Assembly (NCBI RefSeq): GCF_000383575.1
Contig: NZ_KB911579.1
Coordinates: 189,707 to 253,706 of the forward strand
DNA from: Salinispora oceanensis
Lineage (GTDB): Bacteria > Actinomycetota > Actinomycetes > Mycobacteriales > Micromonosporaceae
Length of the DNA stretch: 64,000 nt
Direction of reading: 5' to 3'
Positions 1 to 7,791 of the stretch are shown piece by piece. The notes under the pieces are model-generated. The model saw nothing but the letters and a program-made list of their open reading frames with translations, had not been told where the DNA came from and searched no databases. How positions within the stretch are numbered: the first letter of the stretch is position 1; each line of letters opens with the position of its first letter. The translations under genes and the position numbers were made by a program.

Positions 1-158
1 CGAACCAGCTCAATAAACGGGCCCTCCTCGAACCAGATCAGCGCATTCGAACTACGGTCGGGCCGCCGACCGTACACGACCGTGAACCCGACCTGCTGGA
101 ACGCTCGCACAGCGGCGTGGATGTCATCCACCCGGTGCAGGATGTGGCTGCAACGCAT
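1..158 (-). CDS. VOC/glyoxalase-fold protein, 3' end cut by window edge
   Basis: Reading the minus strand from the ATG at 156-158 gives about 52 codons with no stop before the window edge. The peptide starts MRCSHILHRVDDIHAAVRAF and continues with a segment ending WFEEGPFIELV. This looks like the first beta-alpha-beta-beta-beta module of the vicinal oxygen chelate (VOC) superfamily: a His near the start as a potential metal ligand, a helix, and a strand ending in Glu. VOC proteins are dioxygenases, glyoxalases or binding proteins, and the substrate cannot be told from a fragment. It faces the same way as the CobW gene upstream but is separated from it by about 75 bases. The full length and second module are outside the window. 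Confidence 0.55.
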   Translation of the reverse strand, partial: MRCSHILHRVDDIHAAVRAFQQVGFTVVYGRRPDRSSNALIWFEEGPFIELV

Positions 159-234
159 GCGATTTCCCTACGAAGAAGCGGTTAGGAATCGGACAATATG
201 GTTACGAAATAGGGGTGATCATCGCCGATTTGGC

Positions 235-1467
235 CTAGGCCTGGACCGGCTCGGCGTGTTCGTGTTCGTGTAGGTCACCCAAGTCCCACTCGGGAAACGG
301 GTCGGGCAGTGCCCGCCACAAGGATTCCCCGGCGGCGACCTCCGAATCGGTGAGCAGGCAGGCGGTCAGGGCAGCCCGCAGCCCTTCGCTGTCCAGGTTG
401 ACGCCGATGAGGACCAGTTCCTGCTGCCGGTCGCCGAACACCGGATGCCAGCGAGACTCCAATTCCGCCCGTTCGACCGGGTCCTCCGGCCACTCCCCGG
501 ACACCGCGATCGGCACGCCCGCCGGGTCGCACCGCCCGGACGCACCGGCCTGTGACCAGAGGGCCATCACGTCCGGCCGGCTGGCCAGCCACAGGAACCC
601 TTTCGATCGCACCACCCCGAAGGTATCCAAGCCGTCGGCGAGCAGCTCCCACAGGCGCTGCGGGTGGAACGGCCGGTGGTCGCGGAACACGATGCTGGAG
701 ATGCCGTATTCCTCGGTCTCCGGCACGTGCTCGCCGTTGAGCTCAGCCACCCAACCGGGCGTGGTCTCCGCCCGCTCCAGGTCGAACCAGCCAGTATTGA
801 GGATCATCGCTGGTGGTACCCGGCCGTGCATTGCACGGACCTGACGGGCGGCCGGGTTGAGTCGGGTCAGCAGAGCCTCCACGACCGTCAGGTCCTCCGA
901 GGCCAACAGATCGGTCTTGTTCACCACCAGCACATCGGCGAACTCGATCTGGTCAACCAGCAGGTCGGCGATGCTCCGGTCATCACCCTCGTACGCGGCC
1001 AGGCCGCGCGACTCAAGTGTCTCCCCCGCCTCGATCCGAGCCAGCAGGCCAGCGGCATCGACCACAGTGACCGTGGTATCCAGCCGGGCCAGGTCGTCCA
1101 GGATCTGTCCGGCTTCCACGCCGAAGGCGAACGTGGCGGCCACCGGCATCGGTTCGGAGATCCCACTGGACTCGATCAGCAGATAGTCGAACCGGCCCAG
1201 GCGCGCCAGCCGCGCCACCTCGTCGAGCAGGTCGTCGCGCAGCGTGCAGCAGATGCAGCCGTTTGTCAGCTCCACCAGCCGCTCTTCGGTACGCGACAAC
1301 GCACCGCCGTCGCGGACCAACGCGGCGTCAATGTTGATCTCACTCATGTCGTTGACGATCACCGCTACCCGCAGTCCGTCGCGGTTCGCCAGAACATGGT
1401 TGAGCAGGCTGGTCTTGCCAGCCCCGAGGAACCCCGACAGCACCGTCACCGGCAGCCGGTCACTCAC
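235..1467 (-). CDS. CobW/YciC-family GTPase, putative zinc metallochaperone
   Basis: A G3E P-loop GTPase of the COG0523 family, about 410 residues. Visible motifs are the Walker A loop [13 protein letters not shown], the family's metal-binding GCICC motif, the ESSGISEP switch segment, NKTD for guanine specificity, and a His/Glu-rich tail (HEHEHAE) that could bind metal. Proteins of this family deliver metal, often zinc, under starvation. An in-frame reading extends further upstream, but I choose the GTG at 1465-1467 because it overlaps the stop of the L32 gene as GTGA and the fold begins a few residues later. Pairing with rpmF behind a Zur-like palindrome supports a zinc-scarcity role over cobalamin synthesis. 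Confidence 0.85.
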   Translation of the reverse strand: MSDRLPVTVLSGFLGAGKTSLLNHVLANRDGLRVAVIVNDMSEINIDAALVRDGGALSRTEERLVELTNGCICCTLRDDLLDEVARLARLGRFDYLLIESSGISEPMPVAATFAFGVEAGQILDDLARLDTTVTVVDAAGLLARIEAGETLESRGLAAYEGDDRSIADLLVDQIEFADVLVVNKTDLLASEDLTVVEALLTRLNPAARQVRAMHGRVPPAMILNTGWFDLERAETTPGWVAELNGEHVPETEEYGISSIVFRDHRPFHPQRLWELLADGLDTFGVVRSKGFLWLASRPDVMALWSQAGASGRCDPAGVPIAVSGEWPEDPVERAELESRWHPVFGDRQQELVLIGVNLDSEGLRAALTACLLTDSEVAAGESLWRALPDPFPEWDLGDLHEHEHAEPVQA

Positions 1468-1643
1468 GGCGTATCCACCACCTGGCGCCCCTTGTACAGG
1501 CCGCAGTGCGTGCACGCCCGGTGCGGCACCACCATCTCCTTGCGTGGACAGGGGCAGGGGGTCAACTGCGGCACGCTCGCCTTCCACTGCGCCCGCCGGT
1601 GCCGGGTGTTCGACCGCGACATCTTCCGCTTCGGAACGGCCAT
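1464..1643 (-). CDS. rpmF: 50S ribosomal protein L32
   Basis: A 59-residue protein beginning [20 protein letters not shown], the classic L32 N-terminus, followed by a cysteine segment (CPCPR and CTHC) in the zinc-ribbon position. The first cysteine pair is C-x-C instead of the usual C-x2-C, so zinc binding may be altered. L32 is a component of the large ribosomal subunit. The gene lies just downstream of a palindrome at 1683-1701 and overlaps the CobW GTPase by four bases, so the two are co-transcribed. In actinobacteria, L32/L33/L28 paralogs next to COG0523 GTPases are commonly Zur-controlled, which makes this more likely an alternative than the main L32 copy; the main copy should lie elsewhere. 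Confidence 0.9.
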   Translation of the reverse strand: MAVPKRKMSRSNTRHRRAQWKASVPQLTPCPCPRKEMVVPHRACTHCGLYKGRQVVDTP

Positions 1644-1682
1644 GAGGATCTCCTTCTTCGACAGGTCGCACCAGAGCCTATC

Positions 1683-1701
1683 GGTAACGGTTGTCGTTTC
1701 C
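1683..1701. promoter_or_regulatory. Zur-like operator palindrome
   Basis: The sequence reads GGTAACG-GTTGT-CGTTTCC, two 7-base arms that are inverted repeats with one mismatch. It lies about 40 bases upstream of the rpmF start and controls the rpmF-CobW pair if functional. The identification as a Zur site is inferred from its symmetry, position and the zinc-related genes; I cannot compare it with a site matrix here. Confidence 0.5.
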
Positions 1702-1954
1702 ATAACCGCTGGTTCCGATCTTCGGCGTGAGGTGGGACACCGCGGCGGTCATCACGCTGCGCGTCGAGATGGCGACGTTGGTGGCTGGCGCCGACGGCCC
1801 CTACGCCGCCACTGGCCCTGCGGGCACCGAAACCTCGTCCGTCCTGGTGATGGCCGCCTAGATCACCGAGGTGGAACGCGACCCAGGCATTCGACTGGAT
1901 CCGACCAAGGCGGCCGTTGCGGCTTGCCCCGGACAGTCGCGGACCGCGTTCCGT

Positions 1955-2109
1955 TCAGCTGCGCTGCCAGGTGAACAGCGCCCGATCAAATCGACGGTCG
2001 GTGAAATCCTCGGGGCGGATGAGCCAGTAGAGCATGCCGGCGTCGCCCCACATCATGGTCGCCTTTGTCATCGCTGGCGATCTGGGCCAGTAGCAGCTCC
2101 CGAGCGGGC
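1955..2109 (-). pseudogene. 3' relic of a YwqG/DUF1963 gene
   Basis: The minus strand encodes ARELLLAQIASDDKGD, then needs a one-base shift to continue as MMWGDAGMLYWLIRPEDF and ends about 17 residues later at a stop. The part MMWGDAGMLYWLI is typical of the C-terminus of YwqG-family (DUF1963) proteins, in which the two pieces form one continuous chain. Everything upstream is missing and replaced by the end of the penicillin-binding protein gene. It is therefore a truncated, frameshifted remnant. The neighbouring bases 1704-1954 hold nothing I can recognise. Confidence 0.55.
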
Positions 2110-2115
2110 GCTGTC

Positions 2116-4380
2116 TCAGCCGCGGTTCAGCCAGCGACGCAACTCGGCGAAGGGACCACGGTCATCGCCGGGCTCCGGCTGCTCACGGTCCGGCTCCGGC
2201 CGTTCGACCGGGCGCTGTGGATCACCGACCAGTTCCGGACTGGGCGCGACGAACCCCTGCTCCGGCTCCCCCTGCACAGCGGTGGAGATCACCTCGGCGA
2301 CCGCGTCGATCACCTGCGCCTGCACCGCGCTGCCGACCGCGTCGGTGGTGTCGTCGGGGTTCGCGGCGATGCCGGCGACCGCGATCTGCGGGGTGAAGCC
2401 GACGAAGCTCTCCGTGACCTCCCGGTCCGAGGTGCCGGTTTTGCCGGCGACCGGCCGGCCATCCAGGATCCGGTCCACCGAGGTGGCGGTGCCGCCGTTG
2501 CACTGGTTGGTCGAGGACTGCTGGCCGACCGGGCAGCGGGCGGCATCGGTGGCGGCCCGCGCCACCTCCGCGTCGAGCACCCGCTCGCAGGAGGGTGCGA
2601 CCGGCACCGCCGAGCCATCCGGCGCGGTCACCGAGACCACCGGTAGCGGCTCGCAGTACGTCCCCTCGGCCGCGACCGTGGCGTACGCGTTGGCCAGGTC
2701 CAGCGGGGTGGCGGCGGCCACGCCGAGGGTGAACGAACCCCAGTTCTCCGCGTTGTTCTCGGCGAACGCCGCGTCCGCCTCGGATCGGAAGGTGATGCCG
2801 AGACGCTGCGCCATCTCCACCACCTTCTCCGGGCCGACCTGCTCGGAGAGCCAGACGAAGTACGTGTTCACCGAACGGCCGAAGCCGTCCCACATCATCC
2901 GGTAGCCGTCCATCCACGCCGGGTTGGCGTTGCCCGGGCACCAGCTTCCGTCGCAGCTCGCGTCGCCCTCGGCCGGGTACCGGGTGGGCAGCTGGCTGGG
3001 CGCGTCGAAGCCGGTGGCGAGCGGCATCCCCGCCTCCAGGGCGGCGAGCATGGTGAACAGCTTGAAGGTCGAACCGGCCTGGTAGCCGGCGATGCTGCCG
3101 CCGCCGGAGATGAGCGGGTTCACCGTGTTCGGGTAGTTCGGCTGCCCGGCCGGGTTCTCCGCCAGGCTGTAGTGCCGGTTCACCGCCATCGCGAGCACCC
3201 GGCCGGTGCCGGGCTCCACCGCCGCGAGCGGCAGCGCGCGCTCGTTGTCGTACCCGTAGACGCTGATGACCTGCTGCTGCGCCGTCGCCTGCAGCTCCGG
3301 GTCCAGCGAGGTGACCACCGTGTAGCCGCCCCGGCGCAGCGCCTGCTCCCGCTCCTCAACGGTCTCCCCGAAGGCCGGCTGGGTCAGCCACCACTGGCGT
3401 ACGTAGTCGCAGAAGAAACCCCAGTCGTCCTCGCCGCCGGACGAGGCGGTGCAGCCGTTCGGCTGGGAGGTGGGGTTCAACGTCAGCGGCTCCACCTTCG
3501 CGGTGTCGGCCTCGGCAGCGGTGATCTCGCCGGTGGCGACCATCGCGTCGAGCACGTACGCCCGCCGGTCCAGCGCCGCCTCCTGGTCGCCGTCGATCGG
3601 GTTGTACGCCTCGGGCGACTGCACCAGGCCGGCGAGCAGCGCCGACTCGCTGAGGGTCAGCTCCGCCGGGGTCTTGGCGAAGTACCGCTGGCTGGCCGCC
3701 GAAACGCCGTACGCGCCGGAGCCGAAGTAGGCGATGTTCAGGTAGCGGTTGAGGATCTCGTCCTTGCTGAGCTGCTGCTCGAGCGCGTTGGCGTACCGGA
3801 TCTCCTGGAGCTTGCGTTCGACGGTCTGCTCGGTGGCGGCGGCGCGCTCCTCGGCCGTCAGTCCGGGATCCGTCTTGAGTACGTTGCGGACGTACTGCAT
3901 GGTCAGGGTCGAGCCGCCCTGCGAGGTCTCGCCGCCGGTCACGTTGGCGACCAGGGCCCGGACCATCCCCCGTAGGTCCACGCCGCCGTGGTCGTAGAAG
4001 CGGCGATCCTCGGCCGCCACGATCGCCGCCTGCAGCGACGGCGCGATCTCGTCCAGCCCCACGTCGGTGCGGTTGACGTCGTAGAAGCTCGCGATCAGCG
4101 TCGTGCCGTCGTTGGCATAGAGGTAGGAGCGCTGCGGGGTGGCGGGGGTCCGCAGCACGTCCGGCAGGGACGAGTAGCTCGCGAGCGCCGACCGGGCCGC
4201 GAACCCGAGCACCAGGTTGCCCGGCAGCACGGCGACCGCCAGGACGAGACCAGCGAGCAGGCCGGCGAGCAGCACGGTGAACAGCCGAGACAGCGGCGTA
4301 CGGGGCAGGGCCATGGCGTCCAGGATTGCCAGGGAGGCGGCCAACCAGCCAATCTGAGCGGCGACTGTCAGCCAATTCAC
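2116..4380 (-). CDS. Class A penicillin-binding protein (transglycosylase-transpeptidase)
   Basis: A bifunctional cell-wall synthase of about 754 residues. An N-terminal membrane helix (near residues 28-55) anchors it. The glycosyltransferase-51 domain follows, with EDRRFYDHGGVD and GGSTLTMQYVRN. The transpeptidase domain shows STFK (nucleophile Ser near residue 437), SVN and KTGTS in the expected order. It polymerises lipid II and cross-links peptidoglycan at the outer membrane face. The tail is rich in Pro, Glu and Arg. The 5' end is uncertain: the ATG at 4380 gives MNWLTV, while an ATG at 4314 (MALPRT) would start directly before the membrane helix; neither has a strong ribosome binding site. 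A long non-coding, partly AT-rich stretch lies upstream. Confidence 0.92.
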   Translation of the reverse strand: MNWLTVAAQIGWLAASLAILDAMALPRTPLSRLFTVLLAGLLAGLVLAVAVLPGNLVLGFAARSALASYSSLPDVLRTPATPQRSYLYANDGTTLIASFYDVNRTDVGLDEIAPSLQAAIVAAEDRRFYDHGGVDLRGMVRALVANVTGGETSQGGSTLTMQYVRNVLKTDPGLTAEERAAATEQTVERKLQEIRYANALEQQLSKDEILNRYLNIAYFGSGAYGVSAASQRYFAKTPAELTLSESALLAGLVQSPEAYNPIDGDQEAALDRRAYVLDAMVATGEITAAEADTAKVEPLTLNPTSQPNGCTASSGGEDDWGFFCDYVRQWWLTQPAFGETVEEREQALRRGGYTVVTSLDPELQATAQQQVISVYGYDNERALPLAAVEPGTGRVLAMAVNRHYSLAENPAGQPNYPNTVNPLISGGGSIAGYQAGSTFKLFTMLAALEAGMPLATGFDAPSQLPTRYPAEGDASCDGSWCPGNANPAWMDGYRMMWDGFGRSVNTYFVWLSEQVGPEKVVEMAQRLGITFRSEADAAFAENNAENWGSFTLGVAAATPLDLANAYATVAAEGTYCEPLPVVSVTAPDGSAVPVAPSCERVLDAEVARAATDAARCPVGQQSSTNQCNGGTATSVDRILDGRPVAGKTGTSDREVTESFVGFTPQIAVAGIAANPDDTTDAVGSAVQAQVIDAVAEVISTAVQGEPEQGFVAPSPELVGDPQRPVERPEPDREQPEPGDDRGPFAELRRWLNRG

Positions 4381-4581
4381 CGGCTACTGCCAGCTGTTTC
4401 CCAACCTAACCGCCCCGGGTTGTCGTTTGGGTGGAGGAAACAGGCAGTGGGGAGCACTCCCACGACAGCACCCAGTCGGGACCTTCGGGAACGCCTCGTC
4501 ATCAACCTTCGGCCGAGCGTCAGTATGACCGAATATACCTACTAAACCGATGCAATGTACGATTGTTCTACCTTTCAATCC

Positions 4582-4603
4582 AAAAGGTGAAGTTTGACCT
4601 TTT
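4582..4603. promoter_or_regulatory. AT-rich segment with AAAAGGT...ACCTTTT palindrome
   Basis: Bases about 4515-4625 are strikingly AT-rich for this DNA. Within them AAAAGGT (4582-4588) and ACCTTTT (4597-4603) form a perfect inverted repeat with an 8-base spacer. The segment lies in the 850-base gap between the penicillin-binding protein (reading away to the left) and the P450 (reading to the right). It could be a promoter or operator serving either direction. No coding potential is convincing in 4381-4860, and I can assign nothing else there. Confidence 0.3.
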
Positions 4604-4864
4604 CGCGAGTTTGATCTACCCAATCCAGCATGCTCACGCACCGGCTGCTCCGCACTGAGTGCGGGCGGCCTCCCAGATCCGCCTGCCGCCGAGCCGCCCG
4701 CTTCCTGGCGCGACCCGCCGCGATCGGATGCCGCAGGGCGGAAGGTGCTGCTTCTCGACGCTCATCAGCGACTATGTCCGAACCATGGCCCCGGCCGATC
4801 CGCCACCTGGTGCAGGCGTTGCGTCCCCAGCAATTCACTGCGCAGCCGTTGGGGCACATCGCTT

Positions 4865-5021
4865 GATACGTCGCGTTTGCGACATGGATCATGTGCATCA
4901 GGCCCATCTCCACACTCCTCTTGTGGGGACCCGAGTGACGAAATGACGGATGCGTTGGAAGCGCATCCCGATCACACGGGGCAGCTCGCGGCTTCGAGTC
5001 CGCGCGCGAGGAAGGAGAGGT
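4865..5021 (+). promoter_or_regulatory. Leader copy A, duplicate of the lymphostin-operon leader
   Basis: This stretch is homologous to bases 31023-31172 upstream of the FMN reductase. A first block (4865-4886) matches 31023-31044 except for two bases in a hairpin loop: GTCGC-N4-GCGAC at 4870-4883 (loop GTTT here, CTTC in the other copy). A second block (4982-5025) matches 31133-31176 at 41 of 44 positions. It includes the hairpin arms CGCGG (4987-4991) and CCGCG (5000-5004) and the ribosome binding site GAAGGAG before a GTG. The middle is more diverged. The homology runs on about 30 bases into the reading frame. The function as promoter or RNA leader is inferred from its position. Confidence 0.6.
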
Positions 5022-5120
5022 GTGACTGTACTCCCGGTAACAAACACCGGCTGCGCCACTAACGGCGACCGATTCCGACGGCCGCCAACTGGCACCCGCC
5101 CACCCTGTTACCGCACCTGA
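5022..5120 (+). CDS. Short ORF (32 aa), probable relic of an FMN reductase N-terminus
   Basis: The GTG at 5022 follows a perfect-looking ribosome binding site and opens a 32-residue frame starting MTVLPVTNTGCATNG. Its first codons align with the start of the lymphostin-operon reductase (MNVLQLTTTSNGAS), as does the leader in front of it. After about a dozen residues the similarity stops and the frame ends. The simplest reading is a fragment left by duplication of the operon's 5' end. An alternative is a real small peptide (it has two Cys and several Pro/Arg) translated ahead of the P450. There is no direct evidence for either. Confidence 0.3.
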   Translation: MTVLPVTNTGCATNGDRFRRPPTGTRPPCYRT

Positions 5121-5231
5121 GGCAGTCAATGCCGACGGATCCCGGGCGCTGTCGCTGCCGTGCGCCACCACGCACCGCGTCCGGAGCCAACGGAGGAACC
5201 GCATCCCGACCCCCCCCCATGGAGAATCCAC

Positions 5232-6479
5232 ATGTCGTCACACCCTGCCGCCGCACCCGGCCCCGAGACCGCCACTCCACTGCACACGCTGGCACCCGAG
5301 CTCACGTTTCCCCAGTTCGAGCGAGCCACCCCGTTCGACCCCCCGGAGGCCTACACCGAGCTCAGCGGCCGCTGCCCCGTGGCACCGGTCAGGATGGCCG
5401 ACGGAAAGCCATCGTGGCTGATCACCAGCTTCGAAGGGGTTCGCGCGGCGCTCAGCGACCCTCGCCTCAGTTCCGACATGTCGCATCCGGGCTTTCCCAA
5501 CCGGACTGGCAAACCGGTCGACGACCTCCTCAAGGACACCCTCGGCGCCATGGACGGCGAGCGGCACAGGTACTACCGCCGCATGCTGACCGGCGAACTC
5601 ACTGTCCGGCGGGCGAAGGCCATGCGGCCGGTCATCACCCAGATCACCGACGAGGCACTCGACCAGCTGGCAGCGGCCGGGCCCGGCGCTGACCTCGTCA
5701 AGCATGTCGCGTTGGTAGTTCCGTCGCGGGTGGCCTGCCACCTCGTCGGCATCCCGCTCAGCGAATACGAACTGTTCACCGGCATGGCGGCCAAGCTGAT
5801 GGAAGCGACCAGCAGCGCCGATCAAATCGCCGCCCTGCAGGACATGGTCTCCTACTTCGACAAGTTGGTGACCGACCGGGAGCACCACGACCGAGACGAC
5901 CTGCTGGGACACATGGTGCGCCGCTACCTGTCCACCGGCGAGCTGACCCGGGAAATGCTGATCAGGCTGGCCTGGACCACCATGGCCGCTGGGCAGGAGA
6001 CCACAGCGCACATGATCGGTTTGGGCGTCGCGGCGCTGCTACGCCACCCCGACCAGCTCGAACTGCTGCGGCGCGAGCCCCACCTGATGCCCGGCGCGGT
6101 GGACGAGCTGATGCGCTACCTGCCCATGATCCAATTCGGCATACCCCGGGTGGCCATGGACGACGTGGAAGTCGACGGCCAAACAGTGACTGCGGGCGAA
6201 GGGGTGGTGGCCCTGCCACCCCTCGCCAACCGCGATCCCGCGGTGTTCGAACGGCCGGACGAACTGGATGTGCGACGCAACGCACGCCAGCATCTGTCCT
6301 TCGGCTACGGCCCCCACCAGTGTCCGGCGCACGCCCTGGCCCGGCTGGAGCTCGAGGTGGTCTACAGCCGGTTGCTGGAACGCTTTCCCACCCTGCGCCT
6401 CGCCGACGGCGACGCCGACCTGAAGGTGCAGGACGAGGACATCATGTACAACGTGTCAGAGTTGGCGGTGGCGTGGTGA
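5232..6479 (+). CDS. Cytochrome P450 monooxygenase
   Basis: A soluble bacterial P450 of 415 residues. The I-helix oxygen-activation motif AGQETT, the K-helix ExxR (ELMR), and the heme loop FGYGPHQCPAHA with the cysteine ligand near residue 364 are all present; the glycine usually two places after the cysteine is Ala here. The start is the ATG at 5232, preceded by GGAGA eight bases upstream; an earlier in-frame ATG at 5160 lacks such a site. The class resembles antibiotic and xenobiotic hydroxylases (CYP105-like), but the substrate is unknown. It overlaps its ferredoxin by GTGA. A run of nine C residues sits just upstream. It follows leader copy A, which raises the question of a link to lymphostin chemistry. 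Confidence 0.9.
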   Translation: MSSHPAAAPGPETATPLHTLAPELTFPQFERATPFDPPEAYTELSGRCPVAPVRMADGKPSWLITSFEGVRAALSDPRLSSDMSHPGFPNRTGKPVDDLLKDTLGAMDGERHRYYRRMLTGELTVRRAKAMRPVITQITDEALDQLAAAGPGADLVKHVALVVPSRVACHLVGIPLSEYELFTGMAAKLMEATSSADQIAALQDMVSYFDKLVTDREHHDRDDLLGHMVRRYLSTGELTREMLIRLAWTTMAAGQETTAHMIGLGVAALLRHPDQLELLRREPHLMPGAVDELMRYLPMIQFGIPRVAMDDVEVDGQTVTAGEGVVALPPLANRDPAVFERPDELDVRRNARQHLSFGYGPHQCPAHALARLELEVVYSRLLERFPTLRLADGDADLKVQDEDIMYNVSELAVAW

Positions 6480-6667
6480 GGGTGAACCTCGATCGGGACC
6501 GGTGCTACGGCCTCGGACAGTGCGTTCTCGCCGCCCCGGACGTCTTCGACCAGGACGACGAAGGCATCGCTTGGCTACTCGTGGAAGAGCCGCGACCCGA
6601 GCAGCACGATGAGGTCCGGCAGGCGGCGATGGCCTGCCCCCGTCAGGCCATCGGTGTGGCCGACTGA
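6476..6667 (+). CDS. [3Fe-4S]-type ferredoxin, P450 partner
   Basis: A 63-residue ferredoxin beginning with GTG at 6476, overlapping the P450 stop by four bases. The cluster ligands fit the actinobacterial P450-ferredoxin pattern: CYGLGQC (C-x5-C) near the start and ACP near the C-terminus. Proteins of this type bind a [3Fe-4S] or [4Fe-4S] cluster and pass electrons from a ferredoxin reductase to the neighbouring P450. No reductase gene is in the window, so a shared one is presumably used. Confidence 0.88.
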   Translation: MRVNLDRDRCYGLGQCVLAAPDVFDQDDEGIAWLLVEEPRPEQHDEVRQAAMACPRQAIGVAD

Positions 6668-6839
6668 CCACGGCCGCCACGTCTGACCCGGGGCTTCCAG
6701 CGCCCACCCGAACCGCCGCCTGTTCGCATCCAGATCGAATACGCGGCGGTTCGGAGGTCGGTACCGGGAGTGCCACGAAGCGATCTCAGCGTCCAGATCA
6801 GCCACCGGTCGGATCCCGCGTGATCCCAGTCGAAGCAGG

Positions 6840-7652
6840 TCAGCCGGCGGCCAATGGTCCGCCGGTTCCGGCCGGGCCGCCGGCCGCCGGCGCGGCCGTG
6901 GGCAGACTGGCGTTGGCGGCGTCGCGAATGATGTCGCGGGGCAGCAGGCGGCCGGAACGGTAGCCGATGCCGATACCGGCGATCAGTGCGAAGATCGCGC
7001 CGAAGGTCTGCAACGAACCAATCAGCGAACCCGCCAGGCCAAGCAGCGGCGCCGCGATCATCAACATCACACCGTCGCCGATGCTGAACATGCCGGAACG
7101 GGCGACCGCCCAACCGGTGGCCAGCCAACCCAGGCCGTAGCAGGCGGAGCCGACCAGAACCACGACCCGGGCGGTGGTGCCGAAGACCGGGGTCTGCGCG
7201 GCCAAGCCGGCGAACGGCAACATCAACACCAGGCCCGTGATACTGAACAGGAGCCCGGTCACCGCGGCCCGTCGGCTCCGGGTCGCCGCCAGCAGAGCAG
7301 CCAGCGCGAGCACCGCGAGCAGTCCCAGCCAGGTCGCCAGCAACCAGCCCACCAGGTATAGCGGACGGCCATCGCTCGGGTACGGCGCGTTGCCGATGCC
7401 CCGGTCGCTCGCCATCGCGACGATCCCGTAGAGGATCGCGTACGCGGGCAGCAGCCACACCGCCGCGCGGGCCAGCCGACGGATCGACCACGCCCAGGTC
7501 GCGTCGGTAGCCGGCGCGCCCGGCGGCGGGTCCCCGATGAACGGCAACACTCCGAATCCACCACCGGCGCGGCGGGTGCCCAGTGGCGCGATCGGGTCGT
7601 GCGCCCCAACTTCCGCTGCCGCGGAGTGGCGTTGCCTGTCCGCCTTCTTCAT
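6840..7652 (-). CDS. Conserved hypothetical multi-pass membrane protein
   Basis: A 270-residue protein with a polar, Pro/Gly-rich N-terminus of about 60 residues, then roughly six to seven hydrophobic helices (residues about 60-240), and an Ala/Pro/Gly-rich tail. I recognise no catalytic or transport motif. The start is ATG 7652 with GAGGTGA five bases upstream. It stands alone between the ferredoxin (convergent) and the SPFH/NfeD pair (same strand, 140 bases away). The function is unknown. Confidence 0.7.
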   Translation of the reverse strand: MKKADRQRHSAAAEVGAHDPIAPLGTRRAGGGFGVLPFIGDPPPGAPATDATWAWSIRRLARAAVWLLPAYAILYGIVAMASDRGIGNAPYPSDGRPLYLVGWLLATWLGLLAVLALAALLAATRSRRAAVTGLLFSITGLVLMLPFAGLAAQTPVFGTTARVVVLVGSACYGLGWLATGWAVARSGMFSIGDGVMLMIAAPLLGLAGSLIGSLQTFGAIFALIAGIGIGYRSGRLLPRDIIRDAANASLPTAAPAAGGPAGTGGPLAAG

Positions 7653-7791
7653 CCGTCACCTCGCTCCGCCCGAGCGGTGCGGGACGCGCCGAGGCGCCCC
7701 GAAACCTGGTCACCACCCGCCTTACGACCGATGGTGGCAGGCACCGGAGCGCCACATGAGGTGTTCTCGCGTTATCGCGCGAGGTTGGCGG

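Noticed and set aside
6575..6805. Minus-strand ORF beginning MADLDAEIASWHSRYRPPN
   Set aside because: It overlaps the ferredoxin on the other strand and I recognise no family; it may be a gene relic in 6668-6805 but support is too thin.
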